From positions 143,865 to 207,864 of the forward strand of contig JACREY010000011.1 in NCBI GenBank assembly GCA_016218085.1: 64,000 nucleotides of DNA. Reading direction: 5' to 3'. This document shows, piece by piece, positions 27,606-35,920 of the stretch. Position 1 is the first letter of the stretch; the number at the start of each line of letters is the position of its first letter. The notes under the pieces are model-generated. The model made no database searches and was not told where the DNA came from. It saw only the letters and a program-made list of their open reading frames with translations. The position numbers and the translations under genes are program-made. The stretch comes from Ignavibacteriota bacterium. GTDB taxonomy: Bacteria; Bacteroidota; Ignavibacteria; Tepidaquicellales; Tepidaquicellaceae.

Positions 27606-29390
27606 ATGAAAAAAACATTAGTGATTGCTATAATTGCGTTTTTGGTTGTGCCGTTTTGGATGGCGAATGCGCAGGACAATATCTGGTACACGACCGTGCT
27701 GAAGGAAAAGTTCGTTGATAAAAGCGGAAATCCGCTGACGGGCAAGAGTGTGATAGTGGGCGATGTGGATTCGGGAGTGGACATTTTCAGTCCGTTCTTT
27801 TTCTTTGCGGACGGCGGAGAATATGACTGGATAGACACTGATAAGGACGGCGGCTTTACGCCGGGAGTGGATGCGGTGGACTTCAACAAAAACGGCAAGG
27901 CAGACGAGGGAGAGTGGCTGAACTTTATCGGGATGAAGAATTCAACTTACGGGATTCTGAAATTCAATTCGAAGGAATATAAATCGGATATGGATTTTCT
28001 TTACCTCGACAGGAACAAGGACGGAAAAAGGAATTTCGGAGAGAAGGACGGATTCGCCGAAAGCGACCCGACATACGGCGAGCAGATTTTTATTTCGCTG
28101 GATAAAAACAGGGACAACAAGCTGAGCGCGGGTGAAAAGCTGGTAGCATTGAAGACTTCGAAGGTGCGCGCGGTACGCGAGAAGGACGGAACGATTAGGA
28201 GACGCGGAGTTGATTTGATTAAGACAGAGCCGGACACCGTGAAGCACGGAACGAGCGTTTCGGGAATAGTGCTTGGCGGGCATTACGGTGTGCAGAAGAT
28301 GTGCGGAATTGCTCCCGATGCCGAACTTGTGATGGCAAACATTAATTACAATTACACGCCGAGGTTCGTTACGATGTTTCCCGACCTTGTAAAATTTTTA
28401 AGAGATGAAAAAGTGAACGTGCTGCTTTTCGAAGACGGCGAATGGATGTATGAATATATGGACGGCTCAACGGAAGAGGAAGAGCTTACAAACCAGATGG
28501 CAAGGGACGGAATAACAGTGATAGGCGGAGGCGGAAACCTGGCTTCGGGCAATATGCACATAAAGGATAACCTGAAAAAAGGCGTACCCGCTGATTATAC
28601 ATTCAAAGCACCGAAAGAAGCCGAGAAGAAAAAGAACGACGGCGTATTTACTTCTTTCCTCTGGAGAGAGAAAGATGTAAAGGTCGGGTTTACGGTAGAA
28701 ACTCCTGACGGAAAAAAATCGAATGAACTGACGGACGGTTCGGGTTTTGTGAAAGTGGGTGATTACAACATGTTTTATTCGAGGGACGTATCGGACAAGG
28801 GAACGGTGATGTTCAGGTTCGGACTTTCTGCAAAGGATTCGGGAACGATAGACGGTAGCTGGAAGATAACGGCAAAATCCCCGAAGGATATAGTAATAGA
28901 CGGATTCATAGTTGACGTAACACAATCGTGGGGCGGAAGCTCACACTGGACCTGCAAGGACAAGATTACCGACGAAGGAACTGTAACATTCCCGAGCACG
29001 GCGGACAGCCTGATAGCGGTTGGCGCGTACACGGTAAACTTCGCATTCGGGCCTGACGACAAGCTTGGCGGGCTGTGCTATTACAGCGGAAGAGGATACA
29101 ACATCAACGGAAAAATCGGAATAGACATATCCGCGCCGGGGCATTCGACATTTACGGTTGCGCCGGATAATTCATATACGCTTTTCAGCGGGACAAGTTC
29201 TGCGGCTCCGCACGTAACGGGAACCGTGGCTCTGATGCTGCAATACGACCCAACCCTGACACACGCGCAGATAAGAAATATTTTAAAACATACTGCAACA
29301 ACGGATGAATTTACGGGTAGCGTACCGAATACAAACTGGGGCTGGGGAAAGTTGAATCCGGAAGCGGCGATAAAGTACGTACTTAAGTAG
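27606..29390 (+). CDS. Secreted subtilisin-like serine protease with calcium-loop insert
   Basis: A signal peptide (MKKTLVIAIIAFLVVPFWMA, cut near NAQ) leads an S8 protease. The catalytic Asp is in 'VGDVDSGVDIF' (Asp55), His in 'VKHGTSVSGIV' (His214) and Ser in 'FSGTSSAAPHVTG' (Ser531). Between Asp and His lies an insert with four EF-hand or dockerin-like calcium loops of the form DxDxDG or DxNxNGxxDxxE ('DTDKDGG', 'DFNKNGKADEGE', 'DRNKDGKRNFGE', 'DKNRDNKLSAGE'). About 315 residues separate His from Ser, with a beta-rich insertion ('GDYNMFYSRDVSDKGTVMFR'). No T9SS sorting domain or pro-domain is obvious at 594 aa, so it is probably periplasmic or released by another route. Its substrate is unknown. 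Confidence 0.88.
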   Translation: MKKTLVIAIIAFLVVPFWMANAQDNIWYTTVLKEKFVDKSGNPLTGKSVIVGDVDSGVDIFSPFFFFADGGEYDWIDTDKDGGFTPGVDAVDFNKNGKADEGEWLNFIGMKNSTYGILKFNSKEYKSDMDFLYLDRNKDGKRNFGEKDGFAESDPTYGEQIFISLDKNRDNKLSAGEKLVALKTSKVRAVREKDGTIRRRGVDLIKTEPDTVKHGTSVSGIVLGGHYGVQKMCGIAPDAELVMANINYNYTPRFVTMFPDLVKFLRDEKVNVLLFEDGEWMYEYMDGSTEEEELTNQMARDGITVIGGGGNLASGNMHIKDNLKKGVPADYTFKAPKEAEKKKNDGVFTSFLWREKDVKVGFTVETPDGKKSNELTDGSGFVKVGDYNMFYSRDVSDKGTVMFRFGLSAKDSGTIDGSWKITAKSPKDIVIDGFIVDVTQSWGGSSHWTCKDKITDEGTVTFPSTADSLIAVGAYTVNFAFGPDDKLGGLCYYSGRGYNINGKIGIDISAPGHSTFTVAPDNSYTLFSGTSSAAPHVTGTVALMLQYDPTLTHAQIRNILKHTATTDEFTGSVPNTNWGWGKLNPEAAIKYVLK

Positions 29391-29780
29391 AAAGTTCATC
29401 AAGTTTATAAGGTTTATAAAGTAAGAACACAAGAGCGTTAATCGTAAATAGTAAATTGTAAAAAGTAAAATGTAAGAGCGTCAATCGTGAATAGTGAACA
29501 TAAGAGTGGATTTAGTTTATAAAGTTGAAAGTTTATAAGGTTCATAAAGTAAGAGAAAGAACGGTTTACTTTGTGAACCTTTTTTATTTAAAGGCATTAC
29601 AGTTTTACGTTTGGCATACTCGATACTTTACAAACTTTATAAATCCGTCACGGCAGACACAAAGAACGTGCTTTACAAACTTTATAAATCCGCCCCGGCG
29701 GACACAAAGAACGTGCTTTATAAACTTTACAACCTTTTTAGGTAAAAAACTTAGCCGTGAAAGTGTTGGGTTAATAGTTT
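29391..29780. repeat. Modular repeat region between protease and der
   Basis: The repeat begins at the protease stop: TTTATAAG/TTTATAAAG units (29401-29420), AAGAGCGTTAATCG, a run of GTAAATAG/GTAAATTG units, AAGAGCGTCAATCGTGAATAG, and again TTTATAAGG. At 29630-29720 two copies of a 56-bp unit (CTTTATAAATCCG, hairpin, GACACAAAGAACGTG) differ in the hairpin (TCCGTCACGGCAGA versus TCCGCCCCGGCGGA). A frame at 29525-29803 is made of these copies and overlaps the der start; I reject it. Confidence 0.75.
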
Positions 29781-29790
29781 ATTTTAGAGT

Positions 29791-31161
29791 ATGGAAAAAG
29801 TAGTAGCAATAGTAGGCAGGCCGAACGTAGGCAAATCAACGCTTTTCAACCGTATAATCGGAAGACGGGTTGCGATTGTACACCCTATTGCGGGTGTAAC
29901 GAGAGACAGAAATTACGGTGAGGCCGAATGGACGGGCAGGAAATTCTTTTTGATAGATACGGGAGGATTCGTGCCGGATTCGGATTTCGAATTCAACAGG
30001 CATATACGTGAGCAGATTATAATTGCACTTGGTGAGGCGGACAAGGTGATTTTTGTGCTGGACGGGAAAGGCGGAATACACCCGGTTGACAGGGAAATTG
30101 CAAACATACTCAGGAAAAACCTGAAAGGAAAAGAAATAATAGTCGTTGCAAATAAAGTAGATAATACAAGCCGCGAGCTTGATGCGGTGGATTTCTTTTC
30201 GCTCGGACTGGGCGAGCCGTATTGCGTTTCGGCACTTTCGGGAAAAAACGTAGCAGATGTATTGGACCACGTGGTGAAGGATTTTCCTATGGCCGGCGAA
30301 GAAGAGAAAGTTGACGATAGAATTAAATTTGCGATAGTGGGAAGGCCTAACGCCGGGAAATCCTCGATAGTCAATGCCTTGCTGAAAGAAGAAAGAAATA
30401 TTGTTACGAACATTCCGGGAACGACAAGGGATTCGATAGATTCGGTAGTGAAGTATCACGGAGAAGATATTGTGCTGATAGACACGGCGGGTTTAAGAAA
30501 GAAAAGCAAAATCAAGAAAGACGAATCGCTGGAATTTTTCTCGACAGTAAGAACATTTAAGGCGATACAAAGATGCGACGTGGCACTGCTGGTACTGGAC
30601 GCGACGCTGCTTTACGAAAATTTCGATAATGTGTCGGATATGAAGCACGCAATATTCAAATTAGACAAGCAGGATATCAGAATAATAGAAGACATAATGA
30701 AATTCAAGAAAGGCGTTTTACTTGTGATTAACAAGTGGGATTTGATTGAGAAAGGCACCAATACCGCAAAAATTATCGAACAGAAAATTACAGAGCATTT
30801 AAGAAGTTTTAATTTCCTGAAATTCATATTTATATCTGCGCTCACGAAGCAGAGGATTCACCGCGTGATGGATGATGCAATTGTGGTTTACAACGAAAGA
30901 AAAAAACAGATTAAGACCAGCGAACTGAACGACAAAATCCTGGATGAAATCAAGCGGAAGCCGCACCAGTCAATGAGGGGCAGGGAGGTGAAATTCAATT
31001 ACATCACACAGCTCAGGGCGGCACCGCCCGTGTTTGCGTTTTTTGTAAACGACCCGAAGCTGGTATCCGAAAACTACAAGAAGTTCCTCGATAAAAAAAT
31101 GCGCGAACATTTCGGCTACTCGGGCGTGCCGATGGAGCTGGTATTCAAGAAAAAGAATTAG
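29791..31161 (+). CDS. der: Ribosome-associated GTPase Der (EngA)
   Basis: Der is an essential GTPase with two tandem G domains that assists 50S subunit maturation. The first domain has 'GRPNVGKSTLFN' and 'DTGGF', the second 'GRPNAGKSSIVN', 'DTAGLRKKSKIKKDESLEFF' and 'NKWDLIEK'. The C-terminal KH-like domain includes 'FNYITQLRAAPPVFAFFVND'. Length (456 aa) is typical. The ATG at 29791 gives 'MEKVVAIVGRPNVGKST'. It stands just downstream of a repeat region and 84 bp upstream of the chosen yifB start, probably co-transcribed with it. Confidence 0.96.
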   Translation: MEKVVAIVGRPNVGKSTLFNRIIGRRVAIVHPIAGVTRDRNYGEAEWTGRKFFLIDTGGFVPDSDFEFNRHIREQIIIALGEADKVIFVLDGKGGIHPVDREIANILRKNLKGKEIIVVANKVDNTSRELDAVDFFSLGLGEPYCVSALSGKNVADVLDHVVKDFPMAGEEEKVDDRIKFAIVGRPNAGKSSIVNALLKEERNIVTNIPGTTRDSIDSVVKYHGEDIVLIDTAGLRKKSKIKKDESLEFFSTVRTFKAIQRCDVALLVLDATLLYENFDNVSDMKHAIFKLDKQDIRIIEDIMKFKKGVLLVINKWDLIEKGTNTAKIIEQKITEHLRSFNFLKFIFISALTKQRIHRVMDDAIVVYNERKKQIKTSELNDKILDEIKRKPHQSMRGREVKFNYITQLRAAPPVFAFFVNDPKLVSENYKKFLDKKMREHFGYSGVPMELVFKKKN

Positions 31162-31245
31162 CGACTTTCCGGTACGTTACGAAAATTACCTGCATTGATA
31201 TTTGAAAAGGTAATTCATATCTTATACATAATAAATTATGGTATT

Positions 31246-32781
31246 ATGATTACCGAAGTTTACACCTCTGCCACTTTCGGCGTCAATGCTTACATAATCC
31301 GGGTAGAAACCCACCTGGAGCAGGCGGTGAAATTTGCCGGCTTCACAGTGGTAGGCCTTCCCGATAACGCCGTAAAAGAATCAAGAGAGCGGATTCCCGC
31401 GGCAATTAAAAATTCAAATCTTGTATTTCCCGCGCTGAAAAAAATTACCGTAAACCTGTCTCCCGCGGATATAAAGAAAGAGGGCGCCGGTTTTGATTTG
31501 CCCATAGCGGTAGGAATAATTTCCGAAAGCGGGCAGGTCGAGACAGAGAAGATTAAGGACTACGTTTTTATAGGAGAGCTTTCGCTCGACGGTAAGCTGA
31601 GAAAAGTACCCGGCGTACTGCCGATAGCGCTGGAAGCTAAGGAAAGAAATTTCAAAGGGATAATTCTTCCACGTGAAAACGCCAAGGAGGCGGCAATAGT
31701 TGAGGGTGTCGATGTTTATCCGTTTGATGATTTGACGGAAATTTACGACTTTTTGAACGGCCGGCTGGATGTACAGCCGTACAGGCTGGATGCAAAAGAG
31801 GTATTTTCAAGAGAACAGAAATATGTACTTGATTTTTCAGATGTTAAAGGTCAAGCCGAAGTAAAGCGCGGTATGGAGGTTGCGGCTGCGGGAGCGCATA
31901 ATATCATTATGATAGGGCTACCGGGCTCGGGAAAAACAATGCTTGCTAAGCGAGTGCCCTCAATTTTGCCTCCATTAACGCTGGAGGAGGCGCTGGAGAC
32001 CACAAAAATTCATTCAATAGCCGGTTTGATACCTCCGAACACTTCGATAATTACGACAAGACCTTTCCGTTCCCCGCATCACACGGCAAGTGATATCTCA
32101 ATTGTCGGCGGAGGAACAAATGCCAAACCGGGAGAGATATCTTTTGCTCATAACGGAGTGCTTTTTCTGGATGAGCTTACAGAATTCAAGAAAAATGTTC
32201 TTGAGGTTTTGCGTCAGCCGCTCGAGGACAGAATAGTAACCATTGCGCGCTCAAAAATTACCGTTCAGTATCCCTGTAGTTTTATGTTTGTGGCGGCAAT
32301 GAACCCCTCGCCAGCAGGTACCGCGAAAGAGGCTACAAATTATTCGGATTATGAAGTGCAAAAATTCATTTCAAAGATATCGGGACCTATTCTTGACAGG
32401 ATAGACATCCATATTCACGTAAATCCGGTTAAGTATAACGAATTATCCAGCAAGGTTGAATCGGAAAAATCTGAAATTATCCGGGGCAGGGTAGTAAAGG
32501 CCAGGGAAATTCAAATTAGAAGATTTAAAGACACCCCCGGCATATTTTCAAACGCAAATATGCAGACTAAGGAAATAAAAAGGTTCTGTATCCTGAATAA
32601 AGACTGTGAAGACATATTAAAAACAGCAACGGCGCGGCTCGGATTATCCGCAAGGGCTTACGACAGAATTTTAAAGGTTAGCAGAACCATAGCAGACCTT
32701 GCAGGAATGGAGAAAATCAATACTGCGCATATTAGTGAAGCTGTTCAGTACAGGAGTCTGGACAGGAATAGTTGGGTTTAG
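31246..32781 (+). CDS. YifB/ComM-family Mg-chelatase-like AAA+ ATPase
   Basis: The protein (511 aa) begins 'MITEVYTSATFGVNAYIIRV', the usual YifB/ComM start, so I prefer the ATG at 31246 to the upstream TTG at 31195. An N-terminal S5-like domain ('VGLPDNAVKESRERIPAAIK') precedes the AAA+ core with Walker A 'IGLPGSGKTMLAKR' and Walker B 'VLFLDELTEF', plus the helix-2 insert 'FRSPHHTASDISIVGGG'. The C-terminus is the Mg-chelatase-type domain. ComM is known as a hexameric helicase that promotes branch migration in natural transformation. The neighbouring parS sites and mnmG follow in the same direction. Confidence 0.93.
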   Translation: MITEVYTSATFGVNAYIIRVETHLEQAVKFAGFTVVGLPDNAVKESRERIPAAIKNSNLVFPALKKITVNLSPADIKKEGAGFDLPIAVGIISESGQVETEKIKDYVFIGELSLDGKLRKVPGVLPIALEAKERNFKGIILPRENAKEAAIVEGVDVYPFDDLTEIYDFLNGRLDVQPYRLDAKEVFSREQKYVLDFSDVKGQAEVKRGMEVAAAGAHNIIMIGLPGSGKTMLAKRVPSILPPLTLEEALETTKIHSIAGLIPPNTSIITTRPFRSPHHTASDISIVGGGTNAKPGEISFAHNGVLFLDELTEFKKNVLEVLRQPLEDRIVTIARSKITVQYPCSFMFVAAMNPSPAGTAKEATNYSDYEVQKFISKISGPILDRIDIHIHVNPVKYNELSSKVESEKSEIIRGRVVKAREIQIRRFKDTPGIFSNANMQTKEIKRFCILNKDCEDILKTATARLGLSARAYDRILKVSRTIADLAGMEKINTAHISEAVQYRSLDRNSWV

Positions 32782-32799
32782 AATTCCGAATTAAAAAAT

Positions 32800-32815
32800 T
32801 GTTTCACGTGAAACT
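32800..32815. promoter_or_regulatory. parS-like ParB binding site 1
   Basis: TGTTTCACGTGAAACT matches the conserved bacterial parS sequence TGTTTCACGTGAAACA at 15 of 16 positions, with a perfect 14-bp palindrome at 32801-32814. It lies 18 bp after the yifB stop. parS sites bind ParB and usually cluster near oriC. Confidence 0.88.
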
Positions 32816-32820
32816 TTTTC

Positions 32821-32886
32821 GTTATTAAGTATATTGGTTATTAAGTTATTTTAGAGCTCTTCCAATAACTCAATATGCCTAATAAC
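32821..32886. repeat. Imperfect palindrome between the two parS sites
   Basis: GTTATTAAGTATATTG (32821-32836) is matched 14/16 by the reverse complement of CAATATGCCTAATAAC (32871-32886), around a central AGAGCTCT (32853-32860). With the mirrored parS sites outside, the whole locus is close to dyad-symmetric. Part of the arm sequence (GTTATT..GTATATT..GTTATT) recurs near 45461-45492. Confidence 0.75.
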
Positions 32887-32898
32887 CAACAACAAAGA

Positions 32899-32914
32899 AG
32901 TTTCACGTGAAACA
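32899..32914. promoter_or_regulatory. parS-like ParB binding site 2
   Basis: AGTTTCACGTGAAACA matches parS at 15/16 and is the exact reverse complement of site 1, 99 bp away. It lies 54 bp before the mnmG start codon, so ParB binding could also affect mnmG transcription (inference). Confidence 0.88.
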
Positions 32915-32967
32915 TTTTCCTTTTAATTTCTGCTTTAAATTCTTATTTTTCAACAGAAAGGTTAAAT

Positions 32968-34881
32968 TTGAACAAAAAATACGACATAATTATAGTTGGG
33001 GCGGGGCATGCGGGAATTGAGGCATCTTCAGCAGCCGTCAGAATGGGTTTTTCCGTGGGGTTAATAACCCTGGATCCATTTGCTATTGGCAGAATGAGCT
33101 GTAATCCGGCAATTGGGGGTACAGCAAAGGGTCACCTTGTGAAAGAAATTGACTCCCTTGGTGGTGTAATGGGGGGGCTTGCAGATAAAACAGGAATACA
33201 GTTTAAAATGCTGAATAAATCAAAGGGTCCGGCTGTTTGGTCTCCCCGGTGTCAGTCTGACAAGGATTTATATTCAAAAGCCGCCGTAGAATATTTACAT
33301 AATCTTTCCGGCCTTGATATTATTCAGGACATGGTAAAGGAGCTTATGGTAGAGGATTTCAATCTGACGGGCAAGAGTTTCAAATACAAAATAAAGGGCG
33401 TTAAGACCGGGCTTGGTTATGAGATAAATTGCAATTGTGTCATTATTACATCCGGTACATTTTTAAATGCTGTGATGCACACAGGAAAAGAAAGAACGGA
33501 GGGTGGAAGATTCGGGGAAAGGGCGGCAACGGGGCTTTCTGAGTGCCTTCTTGGGCTTGGGTTTGAAACCGGAAGGCTGAAGACGGGAACTCCACCGAGA
33601 CTTGATGTCAATACTATCGATTTTTCCAAAACAGAAGTTCAACCGGGTGATAGCATACCGGTACCGTTTTCACATAAGACACCTTATGAGCTTGAAAGGT
33701 TTCCTTACCAAAAACAGGTAGACTGCTTTCTTACGCATACAAACGAAGAAACACACAATATTTTAAGAACCGGGTTTGCGGATTCGCCGCTTTTTACAGG
33801 GATTATCAAAGGTGTTGGTCCGCGATACTGTCCTTCGATTGAAGATAAAATTTCGAGGTTCTCAGATAAACCAAGACACCAAATATTCCTCGAGCCGGAA
33901 ACTCTCGACGGGCATACCGTTTACATGAATGGCTTTTCTTCAAGTCTTTCTGCCGACATTCAGTTAAAGGCGGCGCGAACAGTACCGGGTCTGGAAAATG
34001 TCACAATGGTAAGGCAGGGATATGCCGTTGAATATGATTTCTTTCCTACGCACCAGATTGATTTAACGCTTGAGACAAAGCTTGTATCCGGATTATTCAA
34101 CGCAGGGCAGGTGAACGGAACATCCGGTTACGAAGAAGCCGCCGGGCAGGGAATTATTGCGGGGATAAACGCGGCATTAAAGCTTAAGAACGATGAGCCG
34201 TTGATTTTAAAAAGAAGCGAGGCATATATCGGTGTGCTTATTGATGATTTAATTATTAAGTGTCCTGATGAGCCATACAGAATGTTTACCTCATCTGCAG
34301 AATACAGGCTTATTCTCAGACAGGATAATGCAGATCTGCGTCTTATGGAAAAAGGATATTCACTGGGATTGATTGAGGAAAAGTATATAAGGCATATAAG
34401 AGAGGAGCAACAGCTAATTACCGAAGGAATCAATTATTTAAGTACACACACAATCTCTCCAAAAGCCGTTAATACATTGTTGATACATAATAAAACAAGT
34501 GAAATTTACCAAAACGAGTTTTACTCACACCTTTTGAAGAGAAACGAGGTCAGTCTTAAAGAGCTTATTGGTTGTGCGGATATCTCCAATCTCCCCCTGC
34601 TTCAGCAAATTTCAGAAAGCACCGGGGTAATGAATCAGATTGAGATTGAGATAAAATACAGCGGATACATAAAAAGACAAAATGAACAGGTAGAAAACTT
34701 CAATAGAAACGAAGACATAAGAATACCGGAAGATTTCAAATATGAAAGGATTAAATCGCTTTCCAGCGAAGCGCTCGATAAACTAAAAAAGATAAAACCC
34801 GTATCAGTGGGCCAGGCCACGCGCATAGCGGGTGTACGGCCGTCCGACATATCGGCAATCATCATTTATATGCGGGGATAG
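32968..34881 (+). CDS. mnmG: tRNA uridine-34 carboxymethylaminomethyl synthesis enzyme MnmG
   Basis: MnmG (GidA) with MnmE makes cmnm5U34 in tRNA anticodons, using FAD and methylene-THF. The FAD-binding motif is 'IIVGAGHAGIEASSAAVRMG', followed by the signature 'CNPAIGGTAKGHLVKEIDSL', 'GRLKTGTPPRLD' and 'QVNGTSGYEEAAGQGIIAGI'. The C-terminal helical domain ends 'ATRIAGVRPSDISAIIIYMR', as in the family. Length 637 aa is normal. The start is a TTG at 32968, with AAAGG 8 nt upstream, giving 'MNKKYDIIIVGAGHAG'. In many bacteria gidA lies beside oriC, in keeping with the parS sites just upstream and dnaA 7 kb away. Confidence 0.97.
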   Translation: MNKKYDIIIVGAGHAGIEASSAAVRMGFSVGLITLDPFAIGRMSCNPAIGGTAKGHLVKEIDSLGGVMGGLADKTGIQFKMLNKSKGPAVWSPRCQSDKDLYSKAAVEYLHNLSGLDIIQDMVKELMVEDFNLTGKSFKYKIKGVKTGLGYEINCNCVIITSGTFLNAVMHTGKERTEGGRFGERAATGLSECLLGLGFETGRLKTGTPPRLDVNTIDFSKTEVQPGDSIPVPFSHKTPYELERFPYQKQVDCFLTHTNEETHNILRTGFADSPLFTGIIKGVGPRYCPSIEDKISRFSDKPRHQIFLEPETLDGHTVYMNGFSSSLSADIQLKAARTVPGLENVTMVRQGYAVEYDFFPTHQIDLTLETKLVSGLFNAGQVNGTSGYEEAAGQGIIAGINAALKLKNDEPLILKRSEAYIGVLIDDLIIKCPDEPYRMFTSSAEYRLILRQDNADLRLMEKGYSLGLIEEKYIRHIREEQQLITEGINYLSTHTISPKAVNTLLIHNKTSEIYQNEFYSHLLKRNEVSLKELIGCADISNLPLLQQISESTGVMNQIEIEIKYSGYIKRQNEQVENFNRNEDIRIPEDFKYERIKSLSSEALDKLKKIKPVSVGQATRIAGVRPSDISAIIIYMRG

Positions 34882-35190
34882 CCCCCCATAACTTTTCAGG
34901 ATATATTTCCATTATCGTCATCCCATCTGTTTTGCAGGTACTCCTTGCCTCTTTTTGTCTGGCCATATTAGAAAACCCTTTCTATAAGGTGTAAAATTAT
35001 ATGCGCCGCGAACACTTTTTCTTTGCTGTTCAGTGTTTCAAAATATTAAAATTCCCATAAAATTTTCTCAAAATGAAACGGGGGCTTTAAACAAAGTCCG
35101 AATTTCTTCTGTTTATAGGGCTTTTCTCTGGCACCGGATTTGTAATATTATATATAAATAAAAAAAATTTTAATTAATTAAAAACAATAA
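34882..35190. other. Spacer between mnmG and the micropeptide pair
   Basis: I see no gene or clear repeat. The last 40 bp before 35191 are very AT-rich (TATATATAAATAAAAAAAAT type) and may form the promoter and leader of the micropeptide genes. A short GGGG/CCCC hairpin overlaps the mnmG stop but lacks a T tract. Confidence 0.4.
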
Positions 35191-35283
35191 ATGGAAAAGA
35201 AAAAATTATCAAAGTATGACTTCGGAATTTTTGCCGTAGTGGCATCACTTGTATTGTTCATTATAGTCGGTTTTGTTCTTTAG
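35191..35283 (+). CDS. Single-helix membrane micropeptide, copy 1
   Basis: A 30-codon frame reads MEKKKLSKYDFGIFAVV... and ends in a hydrophobic stretch (ASLVLFIIVGFVL). The layout is a positively charged N-terminus of about ten residues, then one transmembrane helix reaching the C-terminus. It is closely related to the 29-codon frame 51 bp downstream: both start MEKK(K)LS and keep Asp at residue 9-10, with the same helix length. The two are preceded by similar AT-rich leaders ('AAAAACAATAA' and 'AAAAGCAAAAAA'). Duplication with conserved layout argues for a real peptide. Its function is unknown; the receiver-domain gene follows. Confidence 0.65.
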   Translation: MEKKKLSKYDFGIFAVVASLVLFIIVGFVL

Positions 35284-35333
35284 TTAGTTATGCAGAATTA
35301 ATTTTTATTAACCATAAATTAAAAAGCAAAAAA

Positions 35334-35423
35334 ATGGAAAAGAAATTATCTACACAGGATTACAGCATGATAGCAATAGTATTAACCCTCGTGGTTTTTA
35401 TGCTTGCCGGATTCATGCTCTGA
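35334..35423 (+). CDS. Single-helix membrane micropeptide, copy 2
   Basis: A 29-codon frame reads MEKKLSTQDYSMIAIV... and ends LTLVVFMLAGFML. It is a paralogue of the upstream micropeptide: basic start, 'D(F/Y)' before the helix, and a C-terminal helix with a Gly four or five residues from the end. It ends 52 bp before the response regulator. The residues of the helix differ while hydrophobicity is kept, as expected if the peptides are under selection as membrane proteins. Confidence 0.65.
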   Translation: MEKKLSTQDYSMIAIVLTLVVFMLAGFML

Positions 35424-35475
35424 TATCTGACGGGGGACTTAAAAAAGAAGTTTTAAAGTTTTAAAAATTTTTACC

Positions 35476-35835
35476 ATGAATAAAATATTAGTCATAGACG
35501 ACGATGAATCAACCAGGGTCACCCTCGCGACCTATCTTGACGAACTTGGATACGAAGTTTACGATACAGACAACGGTCTTAAAGCTCTCGATCTGATAAA
35601 GACCAAAAACCCGGACCTGATCATCTCCGACATAAAAATGCCGGGACTCAACGGAATAGAGTTAGCATACGTTGTAAAGGGATTGAAGTATAACATACCG
35701 ATAATTCTTGTCTCGTGTTATGAAAATTCCGAATTAAGATTTGCTGAAGCATATTACTTCGCTTATCTGCCCAAACCTCTGAACATTTCAGACCTGAAGA
35801 TAAACATCGGCATGGCATTGAAGAGGGCGGCATAA
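35476..35835 (+). CDS. Stand-alone response-regulator receiver domain
   Basis: A CheY-like single-domain protein of 119 aa. The acidic pocket is Asp8-Asp9-Asp10, the phosphoacceptor is Asp52 in 'LIISDIKMPGLNG', the switch residue Ser80 ('ILVSCYEN') replaces the usual Thr, and the conserved Lys is Lys100 in 'AYLPKPLNIS'. There is no output domain, so it acts by protein contact or as a phosphorelay intermediate. A cognate kinase is not adjacent. The two membrane micropeptides lie directly upstream on the same strand and may share its mRNA. A terminator follows. Confidence 0.9.
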   Translation: MNKILVIDDDESTRVTLATYLDELGYEVYDTDNGLKALDLIKTKNPDLIISDIKMPGLNGIELAYVVKGLKYNIPIILVSCYENSELRFAEAYYFAYLPKPLNISDLKINIGMALKRAA

Positions 35836-35869
35836 ATAAGATTTTTTCTCCTTTTCTGTATAGAGAACA

Positions 35870-35917
35870 AGACGCAGAATATATCCCTGTTGCATACTGC
35901 ATATTCTGCGTTTTCAT
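35870..35917 (+). terminator. Intrinsic terminator after the receiver-domain gene
   Basis: ACGCAGAATAT (35870-35880) and ATATTCTGCGT (35899-35909) form a perfect 11-bp stem with an 18-nt loop, followed by TTTCATTTTTT. It lies between two convergent genes. Confidence 0.82.
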
Positions 35918-35920
35918 TTT

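Noticed and set aside
29525..29803. 92-codon frame before der
   Set aside because: Its residues repeat because the DNA repeats; it overlaps the der start and uses only spacer modules.
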